64,000 nucleotides of DNA from Amycolatopsis rubida. Lineage in GTDB: Bacteria > Actinomycetota > Actinomycetes > Mycobacteriales > Pseudonocardiaceae. Shown one piece after another: positions 45,527 to 53,213 of the stretch. The translations under genes and the position numbers were made by a program. The notes under the pieces are model-generated. The model had not been told where the DNA came from. It was given only the letters and a program-made list of their open reading frames with translations, and searched no databases. Numbering within the stretch: the stretch's first letter is position 1; each line of letters begins with the position of its first letter. The stretch is taken from contig NZ_FOWC01000004.1 of the NCBI RefSeq assembly GCF_900115345.1, positions 310,001-374,000 of the forward strand. The letters run 5' to 3'.

Positions 45527-46315
45527 TCAGAAGCGGGTGAAACCGATGGCGCGCAACTGCTCGCGGCCCTCGGCGCTGCTGTCGCCGGGTGTCCACGCCC
45601 ACTCGATGTGAACGCCCTTCGCCGGAGCTTCCGGCTCGTCGACGAGCACCCGGTTGATCTGGTCGGTCGTGATCCCGGTCAGCGGACAGGCCGCGGACGT
45701 CAGCGTCATGGTCAGGCTCACGATTCCCGCCTCGTCGAGGCCGATTCCCCGGATAAATCCGAGATCGACGATGTTGACGCCGAGATCGGGGTCGAGGACG
45801 TCGTAGAGCGCCTCGCGAACGGCCTCGGCCGCGCTGCCGGGTTCCGGTTCCACGGTGCGCGTTCCGGCCGCGGTCACGGCCGGTGCCGCTGCTGACGGCT
45901 CGGCCGCGGGCTGGAACGCCCGGGGTGCCGCGGGACGCGTGCCCGCTGGCTGGAGGGTCAGCGAAACGGTGGCGGTGGGCCGGGAGAACCAGCTGCCCGC
46001 GCCCAGTTTGCGGGATTCGCGCAAGAGGTCCTGCCCTGGCCGGGCGCTTCCTTCGACCAGCACGAGCCGGGCGGGCTGGATACCGGCCCGCCCGGCACTG
46101 GCCAGCGCGATGTCCAGCACCCTTGCCACCGGCTCGCAGGTGCGGCCGGGGCCGAACCGCAACCTGGCCAGTGCCTCCGGTGCCGCCAGCCCGCACACGG
46201 TGCCCAGGGCAGCCTCCGCGTCCGCGGCTTCGACGTGCACGCGATCCTCGCTGGTGCGCAGGACCGCCCAGTCGGTCGCGCTTTCGGCGGGAAATGCGGT
46301 AACGGCAGGGGTCAT
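45527..46315 (-). CDS. DUF59/MIP18 metal-sulfur assembly factor with a novel N-terminal domain
   Basis: 262 residues. Residues 160-262 are a DUF59 domain nearly parallel to the protein at 46625-46987 (LYDVLDPDLGVNIVDLGF, TLTSAACPLTGITTDQI with the conserved Cys, EGREQLRAIGF). Residues 1-130 form a separate region I do not recognise (ARLRFGPGRTCEPVARVLDI, ESRKLGAGSWFSRP), joined by an Ala/Pro linker. DUF59 proteins help load Fe-S or diiron centres and often accompany diiron monooxygenases. The ATG overlaps the stop of the chimeric remnant upstream. Confidence 0.78.
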   Translation of the reverse strand: MTPAVTAFPAESATDWAVLRTSEDRVHVEAADAEAALGTVCGLAAPEALARLRFGPGRTCEPVARVLDIALASAGRAGIQPARLVLVEGSARPGQDLLRESRKLGAGSWFSRPTATVSLTLQPAGTRPAAPRAFQPAAEPSAAAPAVTAAGTRTVEPEPGSAAEAVREALYDVLDPDLGVNIVDLGFIRGIGLDEAGIVSLTMTLTSAACPLTGITTDQINRVLVDEPEAPAKGVHIEWAWTPGDSSAEGREQLRAIGFTRF

Positions 46316-46588
46316 GGCGTGCTCACCACCGGGGCGTCGGGCGGGGCCAGTCGTTTGAGGCGTACCGATTCGTCACGCAGCTCGTCCGCGCTGGCCTGGT
46401 GCGGCCGGGCGAGCAGCCGTCGGGTGTCGATGATGTCGCGCGGGCGATCGAGGTCTTCGGCGTCGGCGCTGACGGCGTCTTCGAGGTCGAGGACGATGGC
46501 TGGCGGCTGCCTTGTCGAACCGGCCTGCGCGGTCGCCGGGAACGAACAGCAGTGTGCGTGCGGTGGCGAGTGTGTCGGTCCTCAGCAT
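46312..46588 (-). pseudogene. Chimeric remnant: citrate-lyase-type N-terminus joined to reductase C-terminus
   Basis: The first part encodes TLLFVPGDRAGRFDKAAAS, the N-terminus of HpcH/HpaI aldolase / citrate lyase beta proteins. After a frame change it reads AIVLDLEDAVSADAEDLDRP from the same family, then runs without a break into RDIIDTRRLLARP and ELRDESVRLKRLAPP. The latter matches the last 40 residues of the reductase encoded at 47404-48648 (KDIIGGRKLI, QLRDESVNLARLVP). The stop overlaps the next ATG. It appears to be the scar of a deletion that fused two genes. Confidence 0.7.
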
Positions 46589-46624
46589 CAGAGACTCCTG
46601 CCGGTGTCGTCGGCCGTGGTCCGG

Positions 46625-46987
46625 TCACATGGTGAAGCCGATGGCCCGCAGTTGTTCGCGCCCCTCGTCGGTGATGCGTGCGGGTGTCCACGCCGGAGTC
46701 CAGATCCAGTCGATGTGGAACCCGGTGGCGAGGCCAAGGCCGCCGACGAGCGTGGTGCGGATTTGGTCTTCCATGATGCCGGTCAGCGGGCAAGCGGCGG
46801 AGGTGAGAGTCATGGTGAGGATGGCATGGCGATCGTCGTCGAGGGCGACATCGAGGACGAAGCCGAGGTCAACGATGTTGATACCGAGATCGGGGTCGAT
46901 GACCTCGTACAGGGCTTCGACAATCTGGCCCCGTGGTGTGCCGGGGTCGAGGGAACGGGGATCAACGGGAGCGGCAGAGGTGGTCAT
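46625..46987 (-). CDS. DUF59/MIP18 metal-sulfur cluster assembly factor
   Basis: 120 residues from ATG 46987 (a GTG directly before it is possible). Single DUF59 domain: LYEVIDPDLGINIVDLGFVL, TLTSAACPLTGIMEDQI with the conserved Cys, TDEGREQLRAIGFTM. Related to SufT/PaaD-type proteins and to DUF59 proteins needed for activity of some soluble diiron monooxygenases. The start overlaps the stop of the upstream small gene. Likely role is maturation of the diiron hydroxylase or the Rieske protein (inference). Confidence 0.85.
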   Translation of the reverse strand: MTTSAAPVDPRSLDPGTPRGQIVEALYEVIDPDLGINIVDLGFVLDVALDDDRHAILTMTLTSAACPLTGIMEDQIRTTLVGGLGLATGFHIDWIWTPAWTPARITDEGREQLRAIGFTM

Positions 46988-47400
46988 CACAGTGACTCCT
47001 TCCTGGTGGTGTCACCGGTAGCGACACGAGAGCCGGTCGGATTCCGGTCGTTGGGTCGAACCTCGACGGTGATCTCGGTGGTCTTGGTGGTGATCCAGTC
47101 GGCCGTACCGTGTGCCTGCCGGCGGACCCGGATAACGTCCTGGCCGTCACCGACGAGACCGTCGCCGACGACGAGAGTTTCGGGTCGATGGTGGCTGCGG
47201 CGGGCGGCATCGGCCGCTGCTCTTTGGACGATGCGGGCGATCTGCGGGCAGATCACGGCCGGGTTGAACCGGAGCACGTGCAGGGCGCGCGGGACCGGCA
47301 TGCCGTGGATGTGGGCCAGGACTCGGGCAGCGTACGCGGGGCTGATGCGGGCTTCGCCGTCGTGACCGATGTAGCGTTCTCCGAGGCTCTCCTCGATCAC
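46987..47400 (-). CDS. Small protein of unknown function in the monooxygenase operon
   Basis: 137 residues from GTG 47400, three bp after the reductase stop and overlapping the DUF59 start, so its reading frame is held by tight coupling. N-terminal half is helical with AARVLAHIHGMPVPRALHVL and NPAVICPQIARIVQRAAADA; C-terminal half is basic and Thr-rich. No family recognised. Its position suggests an accessory role for the monooxygenase. Confidence 0.55.
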   Translation of the reverse strand: MIEESLGERYIGHDGEARISPAYAARVLAHIHGMPVPRALHVLRFNPAVICPQIARIVQRAAADAARRSHHRPETLVVGDGLVGDGQDVIRVRRQAHGTADWITTKTTEITVEVRPNDRNPTGSRVATGDTTRKESL

Positions 47401-47403
47401 CGC

Positions 47404-48648
47404 TCACGCTCCTTGGGGGGCCTGTTGGCTCGTGGGCCGGGGAACAAGTCGGGCGAGGTTGACGCTTTCGTCCCGCAACTGCTCGGCGGTGACCGAAAGG
47501 CCGGCAGTGATGAGCTTGCGGCCGCCGATGATGTCCTTGCCGCGGTCGAGAGCGAACACCGAGAGGACTTGTCCGTCCTTGCAGAAGAACGCCGAGAACT
47601 GCCGGGTCGCGGTGTCTCCGCGGAGCACGATTTCGTCATGACCGGTGGCGATACCTACCGATTGCAGGCTGTGGTCGTACTGGTCCGACCAGAACCAGTG
47701 CTGGTCGGTGAACGGAGTCTGCCGCCCGAGCATGTTCTTGGCTGCGGCGGCGCCCTGCTTGATCGCGTTGTCGTGGTGCTCCACACGGACGTGTCGGTTG
47801 TAGGAGGTGTGGAAGTGACTCGCAACGTCGCCTGCGGCGTAGACGTCGGTGGCGCTGGTGCGGCAGTGGGCATCGACAAGAATGCCGTTGTCGCATGCGA
47901 TCCCGGCTGCTTCGGCGAGTTCGGTGTTGGGTTGCAAGCCGACGGCGACCAGCAGTGCGCCGCAGTCGAGAACGGCCCGGTCGGTGGTGATCCGCAGACC
48001 GGAGCCGGTGTCGCGGACGGACTCCACGCGCTCGCCTGTGCGCACGTCGACACCGGCGTCGCGGTGCACTTGGGCGATGATCTCACCGAGTTCGGCGCCG
48101 AGTACCCGCTGCAGGGGAACATCCAGCATTTCCAGCATGGTCGCTTCCAGGCCGAGACCTCGCGCGGAGGCGGCTACTTCGCAGCCGATGAACCCTCCGC
48201 CGAGTACCACGACGCGGTCACCCGTGGACATGTGTTCGGCCAGGCGCCGGGCGTCCTCGATCCCACGCAGGTACAGCACCCGGTCGCTGTCGAGGTCCGG
48301 CAGTCTTCGTGGCCGGCCGCCTGTGGCCAGCAGCAGCGTGTCGTAGCCCAGGCGCCGTCCGTCGTCGAGTGTCATCGTCTTCGCCGTGGTGTCCAGTGTG
48401 GACGCTTCAGTTTCGAGGAGCAGGTCTACCTTGTTTTCGGCGTACCAGCCGACGGGGTTGATCGCGAGGTCGTCGGCAGCGACCTCGCCGGTGAGGAATT
48501 GTTTGGACAGTGGGGGACGCTCGTAGGGGGGCACCGGCTCGTTGCTGATGATGGTGAGTTGACCGTCGAAGCCTTCGGCGCGCAGCGTGCGGGCCGCTGC
48601 GCCGGCGCAGGTTCCCCCTCCGACGATCACGAAGTGCCGCGAGTCCAC
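47404..48648 (-). CDS. Ferredoxin reductase of the diiron monooxygenase (TmoF-role, FAD/NAD type)
   Basis: 414 residues. FAD motif VIVGGGTCAGAAARTLRAEG, YERPPLSK typical of oxygenase-coupled reductases, NADH motif VVVLGGGFIGCEVAASARGL, and CRTSATDVYAAGDVA. C-terminal reductase dimer domain ends LRDESVNLARLV. It carries electrons from NADH to the Rieske ferredoxin encoded at 49045. Unlike TmoF of toluene-4-monooxygenase, which is a plant-ferredoxin/FNR fusion, this is the rubredoxin/putidaredoxin-reductase type. Follows the ABM gene. Confidence 0.9.
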   Translation of the reverse strand: MDSRHFVIVGGGTCAGAAARTLRAEGFDGQLTIISNEPVPPYERPPLSKQFLTGEVAADDLAINPVGWYAENKVDLLLETEASTLDTTAKTMTLDDGRRLGYDTLLLATGGRPRRLPDLDSDRVLYLRGIEDARRLAEHMSTGDRVVVLGGGFIGCEVAASARGLGLEATMLEMLDVPLQRVLGAELGEIIAQVHRDAGVDVRTGERVESVRDTGSGLRITTDRAVLDCGALLVAVGLQPNTELAEAAGIACDNGILVDAHCRTSATDVYAAGDVASHFHTSYNRHVRVEHHDNAIKQGAAAAKNMLGRQTPFTDQHWFWSDQYDHSLQSVGIATGHDEIVLRGDTATRQFSAFFCKDGQVLSVFALDRGKDIIGGRKLITAGLSVTAEQLRDESVNLARLVPRPTSQQAPQGA

Positions 48649-48701
48649 GGTCCTCTCCTCTGCTGGTAGTGCGCCTCGGTTGGCGGCTTGTCTCCGCGGG
48701 C

Positions 48702-48998
48702 TCAGGGCTCCACGGTGGTATAGAACGACACCTGCCGGTCGGCCAGCAGGGGCCGGACCCGTCGGGCGACATAGTCCTGGTAGTGCCGGCTGTCGACGTG
48801 GGCCTGGAATGCGTTGCTGTCGTGGTACTGCTCGTAGAGCACGAACACGTCTGGGTCGTCGGCGGAACGGTTGACGGTGAACCCGACACAGCCCGGTTCG
48901 GCGCGGGTCGCGACGATGTGGGGTCGCAGCGCCGCGGCGACCTCATCACCACGACCTGGTTGGACTCGGTAGTGGGCGAGTACGGCGAAGGTCGACGT
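48702..48998 (-). CDS. ABM-domain protein (putative quinol monooxygenase), copy 1, apparent ACG start
   Basis: 98 residues of the ABM fold (FAVLAHYRVQPGRGDEVAAA, DDPDVFVLYEQYHDSNAFQA, HVDSRHYQDYV). No ATG, GTG or TTG lies in frame at the expected start; instead ACG at 48998-48996 follows GGGAAGGAGG by 5 bp. Either the gene uses ACG or the start arose by a recent change. The only standard in-frame start (49253) would read through the Rieske gene in another frame. Lies between the Rieske ferredoxin and the reductase genes. Confidence 0.72.
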   Translation of the reverse strand, partial: TSTFAVLAHYRVQPGRGDEVAAALRPHIVATRAEPGCVGFTVNRSADDPDVFVLYEQYHDSNAFQAHVDSRHYQDYVARRVRPLLADRQVSFYTTVEP

Positions 48999-49044
48999 AC
49001 GTGCCTCCTTCCCTCGTGGGTGGCCCGGGGACTGGTCGGTATGG

Positions 49045-49383
49045 TCAGGGAACGTCGACTTCGACGGTGTCGTCGCTGGTGACCCGGCACGGGAAGGCCT
49101 TGAGCCGGCAGTCGGTGGGATTGACTCCGGCGCCGCTGGCGGCGTCGAACTCCCACAGATGCCGGGAGCAGGTGATCTTCTCTCCGTCGAAGTCGCCTTC
49201 GTCGAGTGCCCATTCCTGGTGCGGGCATCGGTTCTCGTAGGCGCGGACGTCACCGTCGAGGTTGACGAGCAAGACTTTCGTGCCGGCGACCTCGACGCCG
49301 GTCATCTCGCCTTCCCAGAGTTCGTCGAGTTCGATGGCCTTGCGCCATGTTCCGGTGGCTTGCGCGGAGCCCGCGTTCGTCAT
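49045..49383 (-). CDS. Rieske [2Fe-2S] ferredoxin of the monooxygenase (TmoC-like)
   Basis: 112 residues from ATG 49383 (AGGAAG upstream). Cluster ligands are in CPHQEWALDEGDFDGEKITC then SRHLWEF, the C-x-H ... C-x2-H pattern. Small soluble Rieske ferredoxins of this kind pass electrons from the reductase to the diiron hydroxylase, as TmoC does. Here the gene follows the beta-subunit gene instead of lying between gamma and effector as in tmoABCDEF. Confidence 0.92.
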   Translation of the reverse strand: MTNAGSAQATGTWRKAIELDELWEGEMTGVEVAGTKVLLVNLDGDVRAYENRCPHQEWALDEGDFDGEKITCSRHLWEFDAASGAGVNPTDCRLKAFPCRVTSDDTVEVDVP

Positions 49384-49501
49384 GAGTCTTCCTGCCTTGA
49401 GTGCCGGCCGCACTCGTGCGGCCGGGATTGTCGTGATCTCCGAGGTCGTGCCGCGGCGGATGGTGGCCCAGGTTGCGTCACCACCCGCCACGGCGGGACG
49501 C

Positions 49502-50542
49502 TCATCCGGCGGCGGTATCCGGTTGCGCGAGTCCGATCTGGTCGATCAGCTCGGCGCGGGCACGGCGTGCAGCGTCGACCATGTCCATGACGCGGTGCGG
49601 GTGTTCCGGTGCCGCGGCGAGGACATGGGCGAGCCCTTCCACGGCGGCGTCGGCCAATGGGGACCACTGATCGATCCAGCCCTGCAGGACGCTGGCGTTG
49701 CCGGGCCCTTCGGTGACCGCGAACTTGGCTAGCGCACCACTCCACCGGTCCCGGCGCTTGCTGTCGACCTGCAGGAAAGACATGAGCAGCCAGGTCAGGT
49801 CGTCGCCGTTGGCGTGCGCGATCTCGCGCAGTTGCCGCAGCAGCAGATCGTCCAGGCTGGGCAGCAGCACCAGGTTGACCGCGGTGAACGCTTCGGCCCA
49901 GTCGTAGGTGACCAGCGCGTTCTCGACTGCCTTGCGGGCTGGTTGCCAGGCCGCGTCGTTCTCCCAGATCTCCCGTTCTCCGGTGGCAAAACCCTCCTCC
50001 GGCCAGGCCATCTGCAGTTCACGGGTGCGGTAAGCGACCAGCGACACCCGGCGCAGCACGTCTGCGGCAGCGAACGTCGCGGCGTTGGTGATGTAGGCCG
50101 AGGGCGCCATGTACCCGAAGTAGGCGTGAATCTGCTGCAGCCCGTGCAGCGGGTAGCGCGTCGGGGTGAACAGCCTGGCCAGCACGCTCCGCCACCGCGG
50201 GTGCAGCCTGGCGTCGGCGTTCGAATCGGCATACTGGTCCAAGACGCCGCGGACCTTGGTCTCCTGCTCGTTCTGGACCGCCACATACTGCCGGTAGGTC
50301 ATCTTGTCGGGGTCCCGGAAGCTCTCCCAGTCCTCCACCGAGAGCGGCGATCCGTCGCGATAAGTGCGGAACCAGAGGTTCGCCGGGGACGACGGGTTCT
50401 GTTCCAGTGGCGCCTTGCGCCCCTGGCGTGTGGTCCAGTTGGTTCCGTGGGTGACGATCTCGTACTCGCTGGGGCGCCGCTTGACGTCGCCGAAGGCGCT
50501 CCAGGTGCGCTGACGGCGTGGTTTCTTCGTGTTGTCGGTCAT
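49502..50542 (-). CDS. Diiron monooxygenase hydroxylase beta subunit (TmoE-like)
   Basis: 346 residues from ATG 50542. Ferritin-like fold without diiron ligands, typical of the beta subunit: RTWSAFGDVKRRPSEYEIVT, WFRTYRDGSPLSVEDWESFR, DPDKMTYRQYVAVQNEQE, GYMAPSAYITNAATFAAADVLRR-type helices. It packs against the alpha subunit in the (alpha-beta-gamma)2 hydroxylase. Length is near TmoE (about 330 aa). Confidence 0.92.
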   Translation of the reverse strand: MTDNTKKPRRQRTWSAFGDVKRRPSEYEIVTHGTNWTTRQGRKAPLEQNPSSPANLWFRTYRDGSPLSVEDWESFRDPDKMTYRQYVAVQNEQETKVRGVLDQYADSNADARLHPRWRSVLARLFTPTRYPLHGLQQIHAYFGYMAPSAYITNAATFAAADVLRRVSLVAYRTRELQMAWPEEGFATGEREIWENDAAWQPARKAVENALVTYDWAEAFTAVNLVLLPSLDDLLLRQLREIAHANGDDLTWLLMSFLQVDSKRRDRWSGALAKFAVTEGPGNASVLQGWIDQWSPLADAAVEGLAHVLAAAPEHPHRVMDMVDAARRARAELIDQIGLAQPDTAAG

Positions 50543-50558
50543 GGTCTCCTGCCTTGTC

Positions 50559-50864
50559 TCAGCGGACCGCCGTCTTGCGGCTGGCGCCGGTCTGCCATTC
50601 GATACGGTCGCTGGAGGTCGTGATCCGCCCGGCGAAGGAGGACAACATGCCTTCCAGCGAGCGGATCTGGAATCCGCCGCCAAGATGCTCTTGCAGGGTG
50701 GCCTCGGTGACGACCAGTTTGTCGGTGGCCTGGACCCGGACGTAGGAGCCGCGGTCGATGACCTCGATTTCGGTGTCGGGATTGTCGTCGCGGATCGCGG
50801 CGACGACCGCGTCCACTTCCTCGCACATCCGCAAGACCGGGCCCACGGCGTTGTCGATGGCCAT
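50559..50864 (-). CDS. Monooxygenase effector/coupling protein (MmoB/TmoD-like)
   Basis: 101 residues without cofactor: AVGPVLRMCEEVDAVVAAIR, then IEVIDRGSYVRVQATDKLVV and EGMLSSFAGRITTSSDRIEW, the pattern of the MmoB/DmpM effector family. It binds the hydroxylase near the active site and raises coupling and specificity. Sits between gamma and beta genes; one base separates it from the gamma stop. Confidence 0.92.
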   Translation of the reverse strand: MAIDNAVGPVLRMCEEVDAVVAAIRDDNPDTEIEVIDRGSYVRVQATDKLVVTEATLQEHLGGGFQIRSLEGMLSSFAGRITTSSDRIEWQTGASRKTAVR

Positions 50865-50865
50865 G

Positions 50866-51174
50866 TCAGTCCTGCTCCTGGTAATCCACGCGAATGTGAT
50901 CCATCGGGCCGATACCCGCCTGAGCCACGGTGACGTCCGCGGGAACCTCTCGGCCGTGGTGAAAAACGGCCTTGGGCAGGTCCCTGGCGCGCACCCGCCG
51001 ACCTTCGACGTGGTGGGCGACGAGCCCTGCGACTTCGGTCATGGTGCAGTTGCTCATCACCGGCACGAGGATCTCGGTGAAGTCGTCGGCGAAGATCGCG
51101 TTCACCGGCACCAACTGCGGTTCGGCCGCAGTCCCGCCGGTCTCGGCCACGAGGTCCGTTGCGGTGTCGGTCAT
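50866..51174 (-). CDS. Diiron monooxygenase hydroxylase gamma subunit (TmoB-like)
   Basis: 102 residues. Ubiquitin-like fold subunit: LVPVNAIFADDFTEILVPVM, DLPKAVFHHGREVPADVTVA, AGIGPMDHIRVDYQEQ. TmoB is about 85 aa; the extra residues here form an N-terminal Ala/Thr leader. Start overlaps the alpha stop (TGATGA), coupling their synthesis. Confidence 0.88.
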   Translation of the reverse strand: MTDTATDLVAETGGTAAEPQLVPVNAIFADDFTEILVPVMSNCTMTEVAGLVAHHVEGRRVRARDLPKAVFHHGREVPADVTVAQAGIGPMDHIRVDYQEQD

Positions 51175-52700
51175 CAGCTGCCCCCTCCGGCGATGATCAG
51201 CTCCGGTGCGCCGGAGCCGGTCGCGTAGTCCCGGGCCCAGGCGTATCCGTCCGCGTCGTCGCCGGCGACATCGGGAGTGATGCCCATGTAGGCCAGCAGG
51301 CCGGGGACGTCCATCGGCTGGATTTCGCCGAGCAGGAACCGCTCGACCAGGGTGGTGTGGTTGATGTTGTCGCGGTCTTCCCACCAGATCTGACGGCAGG
51401 TCTTGGAACAGAAGTGATATGTCGTGCCGTTGTGCTTGAGCGAGTGGTTGCGCACCCGCCAGGTTCCGTCCCGGCCGTAGGTGGCATTGCAGCACGGCAG
51501 GTGACACATGTTGCACAGCCACGGAAGTGTCTCCGGCAGGGTGGCTTCCATGTTGCCGGAATTGATGGCTTCGGCCAGTACCTTCCACTTGTCGCCATAG
51601 AGTGTGTCCCAGTTCGGATACTTCTCCCGCAGCCACTCCACCGACGCGGCATCCACCCCGGCCGCGGGCTTCCACCACGTGGTCGGCCTCCAGTACCACA
51701 AGCCCATGTGCAACGAGTGGTGCCAGACGTCGAGACCTTCCATGAACTCGTCCCAGTACCACGGTTTGCGCAGCCCGTAGTCGTTGAGAGTGCGGACGAA
51801 CTGGTCGACGATCCATTCCTCCATGAACTCCCGGTAGGACTGCTTGCGGTGCTCGACGGGGGTGTAGTAGTCCATCGGCGGCCCGGTCAGCGCGGAGAAC
51901 GCGCGCGCGGTGAGCCAGAAGAACTTGTCCACCACCCACTGCGCGCGGACCGGATCGTGCTCGACGAGGATTTCCAGCGTCGGACCGCCCTGCTGGGAGT
52001 GGCGTGCCTCGTCGGTCTGGATCGAGGAGATCATGTTCGCGAAATTCACGTCCCCGGACTCCAGCGCGTCCGAGGAAAGCGCGACGAACTGCAGGTTGGT
52101 GAATCCGGTTTCGAACGTCATCGGCAGCTGGATGGCCAAGTCGACCGCGTTCGGCGAGATGATCATCGCGTCGAACAGGCTGCGCAAGGAGATCATGACC
52201 CAGTCGTTGGTGTGGAACGCTTTCTGCGTCCAGTCGTACTGCGGGTCCTTGCCGACGAATTCGTGGCCGAAGAACATCGTGATCTGGGCGTGCCGGATCT
52301 CGTCCAAGGCTCCGAAGATCGCCATGTTCTGCCAACCGGGGTTCAGCCCGAATCGGGCCATTCGCAGCTCACCGATGAGGCCGGCGTATTCCACGAGGCT
52401 GACACCGCCGTAGTGCATCTTCGTCGCGGACTTCCAGCCCTCCGACAGCGTCTCGAACGCGGTGGAGCGCTGCAACGCGGCTTTGACAGCGTAAGCCGCG
52501 CCCTCCTTGTCGTGCTGGGTGGAGACGTATTCGGGGTAGACGACCTTGTAGCTTTCCTCCCAGGCGTCCCACGCTTCGCGCGGGACCTTCCCGGTGCCGC
52601 TCTGCCAGTCCGGATAGACGGTCTCGTCGTCGACGAAGCTGTAGGTCCAGGCGACATCACGCACGATGTCTTGCCACTCTTCCCTCTTCAACAGGGTCAT
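51174..52700 (-). CDS. Soluble diiron monooxygenase hydroxylase alpha subunit (TmoA-like)
   Basis: 508 residues. Carboxylate-bridged diiron ligands fall at E104, E134, H137, E197, E231 and H234 (DEIRH and DEARH motifs), the same numbers as in toluene-4-monooxygenase. T201 and Q228 of that enzyme are also kept. Pocket residues differ: V100 for Ile and V103 for Gly. A C-terminal Cys-rich YHS-like part is present (CNMCHLPCCN, YHFCSKTCRQIWWED). The gene leads gamma, effector, beta, Rieske and reductase genes, so all four components are encoded. Such enzymes hydroxylate aromatics or epoxidise alkenes with O2; isoprene and alkene enzymes belong to the same group, so the substrate is open. Confidence 0.93.
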   Translation of the reverse strand: MTLLKREEWQDIVRDVAWTYSFVDDETVYPDWQSGTGKVPREAWDAWEESYKVVYPEYVSTQHDKEGAAYAVKAALQRSTAFETLSEGWKSATKMHYGGVSLVEYAGLIGELRMARFGLNPGWQNMAIFGALDEIRHAQITMFFGHEFVGKDPQYDWTQKAFHTNDWVMISLRSLFDAMIISPNAVDLAIQLPMTFETGFTNLQFVALSSDALESGDVNFANMISSIQTDEARHSQQGGPTLEILVEHDPVRAQWVVDKFFWLTARAFSALTGPPMDYYTPVEHRKQSYREFMEEWIVDQFVRTLNDYGLRKPWYWDEFMEGLDVWHHSLHMGLWYWRPTTWWKPAAGVDAASVEWLREKYPNWDTLYGDKWKVLAEAINSGNMEATLPETLPWLCNMCHLPCCNATYGRDGTWRVRNHSLKHNGTTYHFCSKTCRQIWWEDRDNINHTTLVERFLLGEIQPMDVPGLLAYMGITPDVAGDDADGYAWARDYATGSGAPELIIAGGGS

Positions 52701-52715
52701 CGCTGTCCTTTCTCG

Positions 52716-53192
52716 TTAGTCGACTTCGAGGTGACCGAGCTGGCGGTAGATGCTCGCGTTGTCCCAGTACGCGGTGATCGAGTCGATCAACCCGTCCTCG
52801 TCGACGTGGAGCACGAACAGATGCGGTTCGGAGAACACCCGTCCCCGCGGAGCGATCACACCCCACGGGCCGGCCTGCGTACCGCCGATGACAACTTCGG
52901 CAGCGACATCACCGTGAGCGTCTGCGGTGATCGTCTTGACGGTGTTGGTCAGATCGGGGAACGCGCCGATCAGGCCCACCCACATCGGCTTGCCGATGGT
53001 GCGGACCTTCCCGTCACCGCGCAGGACACGCTGTTTGCCCCACATCTCGAACGGCACGTAATGGAAGTCCGCGCCGGGTGTGCACAATGTGACCATCGCG
53101 TTGACGTCCTGGTCGCGGTAAGCGGCGAAGAACGCCTCCACTGTCTCGGTCGCGGTGCGCCTGTCACTGGCCTGCTCGCTGGCCACAGTCAT
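52716..53192 (-). CDS. NTF2-like / SnoaL-type protein, copy 2
   Basis: 158 residues with the cone-shaped NTF2-like fold: TVEAFFAAYRDQDVNAMVTL, DFHYVPFEMWG, MWVGLIGAFPDLTNTV, ITAYWDNASIYRQLGHLE. Members include polyketide cyclases, ketosteroid isomerases and limonene-epoxide hydrolase. The Arg-x-Asp of the epoxide hydrolase triad is not visible. Directly upstream of the hydroxylase alpha gene in the same direction. It may process the oxygenated product or protect the hydroxylase (inference). Confidence 0.75.
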   Translation of the reverse strand: MTVASEQASDRRTATETVEAFFAAYRDQDVNAMVTLCTPGADFHYVPFEMWGKQRVLRGDGKVRTIGKPMWVGLIGAFPDLTNTVKTITADAHGDVAAEVVIGGTQAGPWGVIAPRGRVFSEPHLFVLHVDEDGLIDSITAYWDNASIYRQLGHLEVD

Positions 53193-53213
53193 GGTGTTTG
53201 CGTCCTTCCCGGA

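Noticed and set aside
52716..53192. Limonene-1,2-epoxide hydrolase
   Set aside because: NTF2-like fold is present, but the Arg-x-Asp and Asp catalytic pattern is not visible.
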